NCBI RefSeq assembly: GCF_025558485.1
Contig: NZ_CP102930.1
Span: 1,364,001 to 1,428,000 of the forward strand
Reading direction: 5' to 3'
Source of the DNA: Bdellovibrio bacteriovorus
GTDB taxonomy: Bacteria > Bdellovibrionota > Bdellovibrionia > Bdellovibrionales > Bdellovibrionaceae
DNA: 64,000 nt
Positions 1 to 8,903 of this stretch are shown piece by piece. The notes beneath the pieces are model-generated. The model saw only the letters and a list, made by a program, of their open reading frames with translations, made no database searches and had not been told where the DNA came from. The position numbers were made by a program, and so were the translations under genes. How positions within the stretch are numbered: the first letter of the stretch is position 1; each line of letters opens with the position of its first letter.

Positions 1-473
1 GGCAGCAGATTGTGACCTCGTCTTATGAGATTCACATCGGTCGCAAGGTTGAAGGACGCAACGACAAGGGTGAATACATGATGGCGTCCTCGCGGACGTT
101 CTACATCGGGGCGGATGAACTGTGGGATCTTTTGGAGTCTCCGCAGGGACAGGCAATCTGGCTGAAACCGCTGTCACCGTTTAAGTTTAAGCCTAAAAAT
201 GTTTTTGAAACAGAAGACGGCGTTTTTGGTGAAATTCGCACCATGAAGGAAGGCGTGCGTCTGCGCATGACCTGGCAGGATACCGACTGGCATAAGGCCA
301 CGATCCTGCAAGTTTATCTTGGGGATCGCAGCGAAGATAAAAGTTTTCTGGTTTTTCACCATGAAAAGATCAAGGACGCCCGGACCAAGACAGCACTTAA
401 AGAGCGCTGGACACAGGTTCTGGCCGAGCTGGCAGAGCTGACTCCGTCAAAAAGAATCTCCAGAAAAAAATAG
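1..473 (+). CDS. SRPBCC/AHSA1-like domain protein, 3' part only
   Basis: The reading frame is open to the left edge of the window (Gln-Gln-Ile precede the GTG at 12), so the gene very probably begins outside the window and the GTG is not its start. The visible 150-odd residues look like the C-terminal SRPBCC (Bet v1-like, activator of Hsp90 ATPase homologue) half of proteins that carry a DUF4287-type domain in front: a Ser-Ser-Tyr-Glu lead-in, ASSRTFYIGADELWDLL as the first strand and helix, and a closing amphipathic helix (RWTQVLAELAEL). The role is unknown; such domains bind hydrophobic ligands in the cytoplasm. The gene converges with the next one and only 3 bp separate the two stops. I see no terminator between them. 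Confidence 0.75.
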   Translation, partial: QQIVTSSYEIHIGRKVEGRNDKGEYMMASSRTFYIGADELWDLLESPQGQAIWLKPLSPFKFKPKNVFETEDGVFGEIRTMKEGVRLRMTWQDTDWHKATILQVYLGDRSEDKSFLVFHHEKIKDARTKTALKERWTQVLAELAELTPSKRISRKK

Positions 474-476
474 AAA

Positions 477-2129
477 CTACTTTTCGTACAAGCGTGTGCG
501 GTCCTTGATATACGTCATCAGGGATTCGCGGGTGATGCCACGTTCGTTGATTTTTCCATCATCTGGCAGATAGGCGCTTTTCCTAAGCCAGCTTGTTACG
601 GTTGATCTTGTTGATTTGGCTGTGGGAACAAAGCCCTGCACCAGATCCAGGCACAGCCCGCGCGCGGCCCCGCCCGAGGGGCGGAAATTGCGAGAGCTAA
701 AGACGCTTTTCCTTGCCCAATTGTTGTTCAGATAAAGCTCGGGATAAATGCTATTTTCCATCTTTGCCCAGACTTCGCAGTATTCTGCATTGGATTGCGA
801 CGAGTTCATTTGATAGGTATAGCCTTCCATGGATTTTAGAATCCAATCTGTCATTTCGGGTTGCAGCTTTTCGGCGATTTCCACCCGCACTTTTTTAAAT
901 TTCAAAGTGGATGACCGCAGATTGGGGTCAAACAAAGCCTGCTCAACCAAATCCGGATACTGCTGCTGGTTCTGCTTTTGCCACAGCAAGGTGGCTTCGT
1001 AGTTCACACAAGAGTCAAAGAAGCTGGTTGGCAGATGTCCCAGCACGGATTCATAGAATGGCTTGCGGCAGGATTTCAAAATATAATCCTTATCGGCCTG
1101 TGACAGGCGATCGCCATTTTGTTCTATACTTTTCTGATAACTTCTGGAAATGGGCGTTCGCTGGCAGTCCCGGGTGGAAGTGTATTCCAACCCGTCATGA
1201 ACCAGCAGTTTGATCAGATTGTATTTATCTTTGGATTTTTGCTTTAGCCACGATGGATTAAAACGATAGGCTGTCAGACTTTCGGCGAAGTCCTCAAAAG
1301 GATTTGTTTCGCCATAGCGGGAAACAAAAGGATGACCCTGTTTGGCTTTCTTGCGCAAAGAATCGAAGTCTCCTTTCTTGGTCTCTTTCCAGTCAGAAAT
1401 GTCCAGCCAGATGGTCGAGCGATCATAGTCGGAAAACTGATTGTCAGAATGATTATGGGCAATTTCGTGGTAAAGTGAGTATTGGCGCATGATGGAGCTT
1501 TGCTCTGTCCATGAATCAAAAAGTTCTATGGTAGCATTGGCAACAACGTTACCACCGTCGTCGCCATAGGACGCGCGGGTGTAGCCGCGTTTAAAGTGGA
1601 TCAGCTTTTTGTTGCTGCCAAAGGGGAGCTGGTCGGGATGCACCAGTTCCAGGGTGCGAATGACATCGGCGATTTCAGCAGCAGTGAAAGTTGAAGCATT
1701 GATAAAAGCGTAAGGCGAAGTGTTGATGTCGAACTGATCCATCAGATAAAGCATCTGCGGGCCGACTTCAGGGCCAAATATTTTCTGAACGGCACAAAGA
1801 GCTTTATTACAGGATGAGCTGATTTTAAAAGCCTGTTGGAAATTCTCGGGTGTTCCTTTGATCTTTTGTTCGGATTCTGCCGGGGCAAGCAGTCGGCTTA
1901 AGGCCAAAACCAATTCCGGTCTTTCATCTTTGATTTCAATACCAGATACGGTGTAAGTGCCTTCCTCAAAACCGGGATCCAGAGGGCGGCTTTTATAAAA
2001 GGCTGTAATGGCAGCACTGGTGGTGGGAAGTTTGTTGCGGCAGAAAGCGTTCTGAACCTGCTTTTCATTAGCGGCCCACCAGGGAAGATTGTTATTGGCC
2101 GGATGACGTTGTCCGGCTGAATAAGGCAC
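477..2129 (-). CDS. Zincin-type metallopeptidase-like protein, N-terminus uncertain
   Basis: Counting from GTG 2129, the motif HEIAH lies at about residues 221-225, with NPFEDFAE at about 277-283. An HExxH helix plus a downstream Glu is the gluzincin zinc-site arrangement, so a secreted metallopeptidase is likely; I cannot assign a named family. Several Cys residues suggest an exported, disulfide-bonded protein, but the annotated N-terminus has no signal peptide. Upstream in frame the strand reads a monotonous Tyr-Ser-Arg repeat through the 9-bp array with no ATG, GTG or TTG until a stop at about 2586. The true start and signal sequence are therefore missing, or the start really is GTG 2129. 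The gene diverges from the stalk protein, which has the same problem. Confidence 0.7.
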   Translation of the reverse strand: MPYSAGQRHPANNNLPWWAANEKQVQNAFCRNKLPTTSAAITAFYKSRPLDPGFEEGTYTVSGIEIKDERPELVLALSRLLAPAESEQKIKGTPENFQQAFKISSSCNKALCAVQKIFGPEVGPQMLYLMDQFDINTSPYAFINASTFTAAEIADVIRTLELVHPDQLPFGSNKKLIHFKRGYTRASYGDDGGNVVANATIELFDSWTEQSSIMRQYSLYHEIAHNHSDNQFSDYDRSTIWLDISDWKETKKGDFDSLRKKAKQGHPFVSRYGETNPFEDFAESLTAYRFNPSWLKQKSKDKYNLIKLLVHDGLEYTSTRDCQRTPISRSYQKSIEQNGDRLSQADKDYILKSCRKPFYESVLGHLPTSFFDSCVNYEATLLWQKQNQQQYPDLVEQALFDPNLRSSTLKFKKVRVEIAEKLQPEMTDWILKSMEGYTYQMNSSQSNAEYCEVWAKMENSIYPELYLNNNWARKSVFSSRNFRPSGGAARGLCLDLVQGFVPTAKSTRSTVTSWLRKSAYLPDDGKINERGITRESLMTYIKDRTRLYEK

Positions 2130-2131
2130 AC

Positions 2132-2635
2132 GGGAATAACGGGAATAACGGGAATAACGGGAATAACGGGAATAACGGGAATAACGGGAATAACGGGAAT
2201 AACGGGAACAACGGGAACCACGGTAACTACGGAAACAACGGGAATAACGGAAACAACGGAAACAACGGGAATAACGGAAACAACGGGAATAACGGAAACA
2301 ACGGGAACAACGGGAACCACGGTAACTACGGAAACAACGGAAATAACGGAAATAACGGAAATAACGGGAACAACGGGAACAACGGGAACCACGGTAACTA
2401 CGGAAATAACGGGAACAACGGTAACTACGGAAACAACGGGAATAACGGGAATAACGGGAATAACGGGAATAACGGGAATAACGGGAATAACGGGAATAAC
2501 GGTAACTACGGAAACAACGGGAATAACGGGAATAACGGGAATAACGGAAATAACGGAAACAACGGGAACAACGGGAACAACGGAACTAAGGGTAACAATG
2601 GCAATCATGGAACCAAGGGTAACCATGGCTCCACT
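2132..2635 (+). repeat. 56 tandem 9-bp units encoding collagen-like Gly-X-Y
   Basis: Fifty-six consecutive 9-bp units, mostly GGGAATAAC with variants, read in one frame as Gly-Asn-Asn with some Gly-Asn-His, Gly-Asn-Tyr and, at the end, Gly-Thr-Lys and Gly-Asn-His. Gly is invariant at position 1, while its third codon base varies (GGG, GGA, GGT) and Asn uses both AAT and AAC. This pattern is expected if the array is translated on the plus strand in this frame. Higher-order blocks recur (for example [12 protein letters not shown]), which shows duplication of multi-unit segments. The minus-strand readings (Val-Ile-Pro or Tyr-Ser-Arg repeats) are by-products. Confidence 0.9.
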
Positions 2636-4774
2636 GGGTATTCCACGGGTTATACGACCGGGTACTCCACTGGCTATTCTACCGGATATTCCACGGGCTA
2701 TACGACGGGTCATTCAACCGGCCATACGACTTATAGCACTGGATATACAACGGCAACGACCTATGGTCCTGTAACAACGGTTTCAACAGCAACGACCTAC
2801 GGTCCGACGTCAACCTCGACGGCCACGGTTTCAACGGCGACTTCCACTGCGACGACTCGTGGTGAAGACACTGTTTCAACTGTGACGTCAACTTCTTCAA
2901 GTTCCACGTCAACTTCCTCTTCATCGTCTTCAACAGGTGAATCCACCTCCAGTGCCAGCAGTTCATCCACTGGGTACGATGACGAAGACAAGAACGAATT
3001 CAAAGCCAAGTTGAAACCACTGTTCCACTTGAGCTTCGATTACGGTCAGTACATCGTGAACTTGACGCCTCACTTCCGCAATGTTCAGCCAAAGTCTATT
3101 GTGAAGTATGATTATCGTCCAAGCAGCGACACCCTGATTTATGGTGACTATCGCGACGGCTTCCAAAAAACCGTTTACGGTTCCATCGAAGTCGGTCTGG
3201 GCGCGCAGGTGCGCTTCTGGTTCGACAATGCAACAGGATTGCGTCAACACTTCTGGGGCTATGTCGGGGTTCTGCCAATTATGGGTAAGGAAACAGAGTC
3301 TGTTCGTTACGTCAGCACTTTGGAAAAAGCCCGCAATATGGGTGGACGCTGGCAGGTTCCTAAAGATGCCAGCGATCTTGACACATGGGATGCCGGCGAC
3401 AGCATCACATACATTGGACATGGTGGAATCATCTTCTCTGCCGGGGCCGGATTCGGACCTGTGGGTGCAGGAGTGGCGAAGCTTGCCAATGGAACCTGGG
3501 AAACTTACGTGGAAAAAGTGGGCTCTGATCAGGCTTATGTGAAAATGACCAAAGGTAAGCTGAACAGCTTCTCAATGTTCACGAACGTATCCATCCTGAC
3601 TTTGAGCTTGAATGAATTCCGTTATGCCGATGATGGCTTCTCGTTCCTGTTTGATCTGTCAACCGACACAGGTCGCAAGGCGTATGAAGACGTGATTCGC
3701 GGAAACGTTCTGGCTTCAGAAAACTTCGCAGCCCAGAAACCGAAAAATCTGGTGGAGCGGGCTCCGGTGCTGAAAGTGGAAACATTCCGTTCTGTCTCCA
3801 CGGGTCGCGTGGTCAGCAAATCACTGTCCATTCCGATTATTTGGGACAAAACATACAGCAAAGGTAAAGTCAGCTCTTTCACAACATCCGATATGCATTT
3901 GGATCGCAACACTGCGGTCGTGCATTATGGTATCTTCTCTGATTCCGAGGACTCTCGCTTCTGGTTCAAACATAAAGAAAAAGACTTTATGTTCTATGGT
4001 GCGAAGTACTCTGTTCAGAACTGGGATAGCAAGGCCCGCATGGAAAGCATGTTCGGTACCTACTCTTATGCCTTCAAGCATGAGCAAAGTAACGGCAACC
4101 GTCTGAAGGCCGGCATCTATGCCCTTGTGAAGAAAACAGGAATTGATTCGTTGATGGTGGGTGTTCCGGATCGCGATCTGGGTTACACCGGTATCGAGTT
4201 CAACGTGAACTTCGATGACACGAATACAATGAATCTTATGAAAGCAGCCCAAAGCCTGAGTCAGGATGCCTTTATCGACAAGGCGACAGATCTGATCTAT
4301 CCATACTTCAATGAACGCAATGATCCATACGACTTGTGTATGATTGATGGTGGTGGACGTCTGCCGGGCTCCTGCATGAACACAACCATTCGTAAAACAG
4401 CCGAGGCAGCAAGCAAAATGTATTATGCTCTGAAGACCATGTATAAGACCATGAATTCAGATCCTAAGGCATTTGCGGCAGCTTACGGAACCTTCGGTGA
4501 AGGCATGGCTGAAAATCTGTTCACCTTCAAGTCAGCCATGAAAATGGCCGGTCCGGGTGCGGCAATCGACTATCTGGTGGAAGGCACTCATATCAATATG
4601 TACTTCCGTGAATGGACAGTTGATAGATCCGGCAGTTGGGTTCCGGCAATGCAATCACCTAAGTACAAAGGTCTGCCATTTGAACCGGCAACTCGTCACT
4701 CGCGCGTGCGTGGCATGATCATCGGTAATTCCGATGCAGGCAAAGTTCCGCACATGAGCCCTGTGACCTTCTAG
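2132..4774 (+). CDS. Stalked surface protein (Gly-X-Y stalk, STGY repeats, Ser/Thr linker, globular domain); 5' end missing
   Basis: The frame is open from 2072 to the stop at 4774. The first supported coding sequence is the Gly-X-Y array. It is followed by Gly-Tyr-Ser-Thr repeats, a Ser/Thr linker to about 2980 and then roughly 590 residues of ordinary globular sequence with many aromatic residues and alternating strands. I do not recognise the globular part; beta-rich surface proteins look like this. No ATG, GTG or TTG occurs in frame before GTG 2882, and that GTG lies inside the Ser/Thr linker, so a start there (630 aa) would give a protein beginning in low-complexity sequence with no signal peptide. 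I think the real 5' end, including the signal peptide, is lost or misassembled. A strong terminator follows. Confidence 0.7.
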   Translation, partial: GNNGNNGNNGNNGNNGNNGNNGNNGNNGNHGNYGNNGNNGNNGNNGNNGNNGNNGNNGNNGNHGNYGNNGNNGNNGNNGNNGNNGNHGNYGNNGNNGNYGNNGNNGNNGNNGNNGNNGNNGNNGNYGNNGNNGNNGNNGNNGNNGNNGNNGTKGNNGNHGTKGNHGSTGYSTGYTTGYSTGYSTGYSTGYTTGHSTGHTTYSTGYTTATTYGPVTTVSTATTYGPTSTSTATVSTATSTATTRGEDTVSTVTSTSSSSTSTSSSSSSTGESTSSASSSSTGYDDEDKNEFKAKLKPLFHLSFDYGQYIVNLTPHFRNVQPKSIVKYDYRPSSDTLIYGDYRDGFQKTVYGSIEVGLGAQVRFWFDNATGLRQHFWGYVGVLPIMGKETESVRYVSTLEKARNMGGRWQVPKDASDLDTWDAGDSITYIGHGGIIFSAGAGFGPVGAGVAKLANGTWETYVEKVGSDQAYVKMTKGKLNSFSMFTNVSILTLSLNEFRYADDGFSFLFDLSTDTGRKAYEDVIRGNVLASENFAAQKPKNLVERAPVLKVETFRSVSTGRVVSKSLSIPIIWDKTYSKGKVSSFTTSDMHLDRNTAVVHYGIFSDSEDSRFWFKHKEKDFMFYGAKYSVQNWDSKARMESMFGTYSYAFKHEQSNGNRLKAGIYALVKKTGIDSLMVGVPDRDLGYTGIEFNVNFDDTNTMNLMKAAQSLSQDAFIDKATDLIYPYFNERNDPYDLCMIDGGGRLPGSCMNTTIRKTAEAASKMYYALKTMYKTMNSDPKAFAAAYGTFGEGMAENLFTFKSAMKMAGPGAAIDYLVEGTHINMYFREWTVDRSGSWVPAMQSPKYKGLPFEPATRHSRVRGMIIGNSDAGKVPHMSPVTF
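2636..2752 (+). repeat. 12-bp units encoding Gly-Tyr/His-Ser/Thr-Thr
   Basis: Directly after the Gly-X-Y array come about nine 12-bp units reading [12 protein letters not shown] or GHTT, in the same frame. They lead into a Ser/Thr-rich linker of roughly 60 residues. The whole looks like a stiff stalk followed by a flexible, possibly glycosylated linker, in front of the globular part of the downstream protein. Confidence 0.8.
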
Positions 4775-4804
4775 TTGTTCGAAAAAAAAGAAGGAATTGC
4801 AGAA

Positions 4805-4834
4805 AGGCCGCTGAAAAAATCAGCGGCCTTTTTT
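4805..4834 (+). terminator. Rho-independent terminator after the stalk-protein gene
   Basis: Perfect 10-bp stem AGGCCGCTGA / TCAGCGGCCT with a 5-nt A loop, followed by six or seven T. It lies 30 bp after the stop at 4774 and separates that gene from the exported-protein cluster starting at 4983. Confidence 0.93.
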
Positions 4835-4982
4835 CGTTCCCCGGGGTGGAATCGCTGAAACACGAAAGTTACAAATCCTTTAATTGCAGATTCGTATTTT
4901 GTGATTCCACGAAATCGCCGGGTAGAAGTAATTACTCAAAATTTTTTTACTTTTCCAATCAAGGAAATCAGAAAGGGAAATT

Positions 4983-5510
4983 ATGAATATCAAGATGCTT
5001 CTTGGCGGTATCCTTCTTGCGACGTCAATGCAAGTCAGTGCGAGTGAATTTGACAGTGGAAGTGATGAGTTCACGCCGCGCCCGCTACCTCAGTATTCTG
5101 AAGCTGAACTTCAAAAGAAAATTGAAAACGAGATGGCTGTGGCGTGTTCGGGAAATCTTTGTAAAATCGTCGGGCAGGACAGCAGCGGCTCTGGCTGGAC
5201 AGTGCAGTTCCAGGTGGGTTACGGCCGCGCCAATGGCGGTAATGGTGACACGATCTATATCGGTGACTATGACGGCGGCGATAGCAACAACGGCTTTGCC
5301 AGCATCACTGTGACATACAAAAACTACAAATGCCGTTCCAATCTTCTGGTGACTCCGGCGGTCTATCGTTTTGTGAACACTTACCTTTACAACATGGTGA
5401 ACTCTGATGGTTCCGTGAAAAGAAACTTCTCACCTGCGGATCAGACCGTGGTGCTGTTCTATACAACCATGCTGAATAAAGTCAGCTCTTGCGGCACAGG
5501 TATGAACTAG
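4983..5510 (+). CDS. Small exported protein, first gene of the exported cluster
   Basis: 175 aa. The N-terminus (MNIKMLLGGILLATSMQVSA) is a clear Sec signal peptide, with likely cleavage after the VSA near residue 20, leaving a mature chain of about 155 residues. The mature protein is acidic at first, then Gly/Asp-rich (around residues 75-100), and has four Cys, of which one pair (Cys-x4-Cys near residue 55) is close together. No family is recognised. The start is supported by GAAAGGGA about 5 nt upstream. The gene stands 24 bp upstream of the 907-aa exported protein and is probably co-transcribed with it; its own promoter should lie in the AT-rich 4840-4980 interval. Confidence 0.85.
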   Translation: MNIKMLLGGILLATSMQVSASEFDSGSDEFTPRPLPQYSEAELQKKIENEMAVACSGNLCKIVGQDSSGSGWTVQFQVGYGRANGGNGDTIYIGDYDGGDSNNGFASITVTYKNYKCRSNLLVTPAVYRFVNTYLYNMVNSDGSVKRNFSPADQTVVLFYTTMLNKVSSCGTGMN

Positions 5511-5534
5511 AACGGTTTTTTTGAGGAGGAGTCT

Positions 5535-8258
5535 ATGGCTAAAAGTATGATTTTAAGTTTATTGATTTTTGGGATGACGGCAGGAGCTTATGCGCAGGTG
5601 GCATCACCTTTGGCTTTGAATAAGCTGCGCATCACCAACCGCGCCCAATGTGCTATAGACTCCGATCATCCGACCGAATCAGCATTTATTGTGGTTGATG
5701 GCTACAATGCAGGAAAGGTCGTGCATTCCCTGGCAAAAAATATTGGCGGCAATCCTGAAGAAGCCAGCTCGTTGGGTATGCAGCAGTTCCGCATTGCAAC
5801 CAGTCGTCTGACGAAAGCGATTATTAACAAACTTTTGGCGGGGCATTTGCCCTTGCTGCCCACAAATCTAAAAACCTCGAAGCTAAGCGGCTACAATGCC
5901 ATTGCAGAAAAATGTCAGGGTCAGACTTATTGTCCGGAACTGAATTCATATCTTGCAAAGCTGTGGGACAATTCAGAAGGGGCCGGTGTTAAGTGGGAGA
6001 ATCTGGATAAATTCACCGGTGCCAACTTTATCACTCTGAAAAAAGCCGATCGTGTGGCCTGCTATTATCTTAAAAGATTTTCTTCACTTCAGGAACAGCT
6101 AAACTCTGTTGAGGTGGACAAGGAAGCTTTGCTTTCCATCGCTCAGGCGGCGCAGGAGCAGGGAAAATACGTCACCGACTGCGAAAATCTGGATAAGGCA
6201 CTGGAATCCCGCAATGCCATCGTGCAGATGGACCTAAAGCTGCCTGCATCACTGGATTTCCAGGCGGTTGGATTTGATTTCTGGAACAGTGTTAAGATTT
6301 ATCTTTCCTTTGCCTGGCGCTATTCCAATATACCTTTGCAAGTGGCGCCGCAGTATGGCCAGTTGTTCCGGTCGATTGCACTGGAAGAGTCCATCATGAT
6401 GATTCCCAACGGCTGCCGCAGTATCGAGAAGCCGGAATGTGATGCGGCGACGCTGTCATTGAATAGTATCCGTGAACTGGCACGCCCGGACGGGGACCGT
6501 ACAGAGCACAGCAAGGAAATTCCCAAAGGCCCCGAAGACGACGTGGTGAATCGCGGCCCACGTGACGTGAACGACGACTTCCTTGGCACCCGTAGTTATG
6601 AAGAAGCCGCTGACTGGGTGGAAAATTTCCGTAAGAACTATGTGTCTGCCCGCGGTTCCATGAAAAGCCGCCTGCAAAGCTCCATTCAGTTTTTAAATAT
6701 CATCACCTCTTCGATGAAGCCTGCTGAACTGGCGGAGTTTGTGAAACCATTGATGTTTGCCAAGAGCTACTCAAATCAGCATCGCGATGAACTTTATTAT
6801 CTTTGCACCGAGGCCCGTCTGGCCGGAGATAAACGACTGGACTTTATGAAGACCGGTATCGACCGTGTGCAACAGATGGATGTCATGAAAAGATCCTTTG
6901 AAGGTTCTCAGACAACGCTGGCCGAAGCTTCAAGCTATTTTGATGAGGTCAGCACCAGTGTGGTTTCTTATTGTGATTCCCTGGAGCGTGAACGCTTCTG
7001 GAATGTTGAAGGCTACACTGTGAACAGGAATGGATTCAATGCGTGGGCGCGGGAGCTTTTAAATATTGCTCCACCGGCGACAATTGCCGCGGATATCAAA
7101 CCGATGCAGTTTGGTGCACCTTTGTTGGTGTGGGATTTGGCCCGAACCTCTGAGCCGGGAAATTCAATCTGCGCCTCGGCAATAGAATGCTCCCGTCGTT
7201 TGATCAAAGCCATGGTCGATCTTTATTCGGTTGCCAAGTATGCCGATGCCTTTCTGCCGGTGAACTCCACTGTGGCAACGCCGGATGTTTTCAACCCATA
7301 TGCGGATCTGAAGGCCTGCAAAGTCTATGATCCCTGGTTCCAGACTCGCCGGGCAAACAAACGCCTTATGGCCGATCTGGCCAGTTCCGCTTTGTTTGGC
7401 TGGAATGCGCTGCCTCTTTATATTGATGTGGACTTCAAGGCACCCAAAGTTACAAGTCTGAATCAGATGATCTCCAAGGGGGTCGTTCGTTTCGATCCTA
7501 AAATTGAAAAAGAAAAAATGCAGATCGCTTTATTGGCGGACTTCGGTCCGTTGATGGGAGCTCCCTGTGCGGTGGCGCTGGCTCCAAACAGTGCCAAGGA
7601 TTTCAACTTCTATGCCTTTAACGGTATTTCCGTGAACTATTGCAGTGTGAAGGATGGCGGCACCAGCGTGGGAAGTTCCCCGGGGAATATTCAGGCAGGA
7701 GCGCCTAACAGCCGTTCTTATTGCGGAGGCTGTTCCATCAACTTTGTCGGGGTTGCCGGAGGTGCCGCTGTAACCAAGTCCTCACTGCCTTTGAATCCCA
7801 TCAAACTTGGGGTTTATCTGTTCCGTGCCATTCATCGTTTTGTGACTGCAAAAAAAGACAAGGTCAATATTCCGCGGGTTCAGGAGGTCGATGTGAATCA
7901 GGTGCTGGCCACGTATAAAAAATACGGCACGATTCCGGATCATTGTGTGGATCAACTGGGGGCCGGTGTCGGCTGCTATCAGAATCTTTGTGCCGCGAAA
8001 GCTGCGGATCATTTTGAAAAGTACACCGGAGAAAAAGTAAAGTCGCTGACTGTGGAAATCGTTCGCGAGGAGGGCCGCACTGATGAGATCACCAAGTCCG
8101 TGGATATCAAATCGGACTACTGTCCCGGCGAAGTTCGCGTCAGCTTCACCTGTAGCGAAGACGGAAAATCCTTTAAACCACATAAACGTTTTGGCGGACT
8201 GTATGGCTTGAATAAAGCCTGTCGAAATAAAATTGGACAGAATTTCTGGGGCTTCTGA
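5535..8258 (+). CDS. Large exported protein of unknown function
   Basis: 907 aa with a signal peptide (hydrophobic 5-18, AYA|Q cleavage near residue 21) and a good Shine-Dalgarno (GAGGAGG). It is mainly helical to about residue 640, then richer in Gly and Cys, with a compact Cys-Gly-Gly-Cys near residue 735 and further Cys pairs to the end. About 25 Cys in an exported protein suggests extensive disulfide bonding in the periplasm or at the cell surface. There is no transmembrane anchor apart from the signal peptide. I recognise no domain. The stop codon overlaps the next start (TGATG), so translation of the 199-aa protein is coupled. Confidence 0.88.
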   Translation: MAKSMILSLLIFGMTAGAYAQVASPLALNKLRITNRAQCAIDSDHPTESAFIVVDGYNAGKVVHSLAKNIGGNPEEASSLGMQQFRIATSRLTKAIINKLLAGHLPLLPTNLKTSKLSGYNAIAEKCQGQTYCPELNSYLAKLWDNSEGAGVKWENLDKFTGANFITLKKADRVACYYLKRFSSLQEQLNSVEVDKEALLSIAQAAQEQGKYVTDCENLDKALESRNAIVQMDLKLPASLDFQAVGFDFWNSVKIYLSFAWRYSNIPLQVAPQYGQLFRSIALEESIMMIPNGCRSIEKPECDAATLSLNSIRELARPDGDRTEHSKEIPKGPEDDVVNRGPRDVNDDFLGTRSYEEAADWVENFRKNYVSARGSMKSRLQSSIQFLNIITSSMKPAELAEFVKPLMFAKSYSNQHRDELYYLCTEARLAGDKRLDFMKTGIDRVQQMDVMKRSFEGSQTTLAEASSYFDEVSTSVVSYCDSLERERFWNVEGYTVNRNGFNAWARELLNIAPPATIAADIKPMQFGAPLLVWDLARTSEPGNSICASAIECSRRLIKAMVDLYSVAKYADAFLPVNSTVATPDVFNPYADLKACKVYDPWFQTRRANKRLMADLASSALFGWNALPLYIDVDFKAPKVTSLNQMISKGVVRFDPKIEKEKMQIALLADFGPLMGAPCAVALAPNSAKDFNFYAFNGISVNYCSVKDGGTSVGSSPGNIQAGAPNSRSYCGGCSINFVGVAGGAAVTKSSLPLNPIKLGVYLFRAIHRFVTAKKDKVNIPRVQEVDVNQVLATYKKYGTIPDHCVDQLGAGVGCYQNLCAAKAADHFEKYTGEKVKSLTVEIVREEGRTDEITKSVDIKSDYCPGEVRVSFTCSEDGKSFKPHKRFGGLYGLNKACRNKIGQNFWGF

Positions 8259-8857
8259 TGAAAAAAATATTTTTGTACGTTTCTGCGTTTTTGTTAATGG
8301 GATTGTCGGCCAGCGCCTTTGTGGTGGAAACAGGATATATCCAAAACAACTCCGGACAATATGCCAAAGCGGTTCAGGTAAGCTGCAACGCCCAGACTGC
8401 CCCAATGTGTCAGGATCTGTGTGGGAATGCGTCGTCCTGTCAGCGTGAAGAGCCGTTCTGCCGCAATTGCGCCGGGACAACGTCTCCGCTGCTGCGTCAG
8501 CTTTTTACGGAAATATCCAGACTTTATGAAATTAAGGGCCAGCTGATTAGTCCGGAACCTTTTGTTCAGTTCATGAAATCGCAAAAGTACGTCCTGCTGG
8601 ACAGTAAGAGTGTTTTCAATTTTTACACTCCTGTCGGTGGCGAGGCTTTTGTGAAAGAACTGGTCACTATCTGCCAGGGCAACAGTGAAGAAACACTGCT
8701 GGCAGTTCGTCTGGACACGGTGAATGTTCCTGTGGAGCTAAGTTATGTCCTTTGCCGGGAACCAGGGCAATCCACACGGGTGCACGAAGTCCAGCTTCGT
8801 CGTCCTGATTTTGGCGCGCGCCCTTTGAAAACCCCATTAATTTTTAATTTGAACTGA
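8258..8857 (+). CDS. Small Cys-rich exported protein
   Basis: 199 aa. Signal peptide MKKIFLYVSAFLLMGLSASA, cleaved near residue 20. A Cys cluster follows at about residues 47-70 (CQDLC, SSCQ, FCRNC), then a mixed alpha/beta region with two more Cys. It has no recognised family. Its ATG overlaps the stop of the 907-aa gene by one base, indicating a coupled pair whose products may act together. A short AT-rich hairpin with a T run overlaps its stop codon. Confidence 0.85.
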   Translation: MKKIFLYVSAFLLMGLSASAFVVETGYIQNNSGQYAKAVQVSCNAQTAPMCQDLCGNASSCQREEPFCRNCAGTTSPLLRQLFTEISRLYEIKGQLISPEPFVQFMKSQKYVLLDSKSVFNFYTPVGGEAFVKELVTICQGNSEETLLAVRLDTVNVPVELSYVLCREPGQSTRVHEVQLRRPDFGARPLKTPLIFNLN

Positions 8858-8870
8858 GAAATCAGTTTTT
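8852..8870 (+). terminator. Weak intrinsic terminator or attenuator inside the cluster
   Basis: Stem AACTGA / TCAGTT with loop GAAA, followed by TTTTT in total. The hairpin overlaps the stop codon at 8857. The stem is short and A/T-rich, so it would at most reduce read-through into the next gene, 47 bp downstream. Confidence 0.4.
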
Positions 8871-8903
8871 ACAACAACACCCTTAAGTGGGAAAGGAGAC
8901 AAC

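Noticed and set aside
1085..1100. A perfect GCCGATAA on the minus strand at about 1090
   Set aside because: It lies in the middle of the metallopeptidase coding sequence with no gene start behind it; about two such matches are expected by chance in the window.
2132..2635. CRISPR-like appearance of the tandem array
   Set aside because: The units are 9 bp and contiguous, without spacers, and code for a regular peptide repeat. No cas genes are present.
1898..2713. A 271-codon minus-strand reading rich in Val-Ile-Pro repeats
   Set aside because: It is the antisense reading of the 9-bp Gly-X-Y array. Third-base variation fits the plus-strand frame, and the reading runs into the wrong frame of the metallopeptidase gene.
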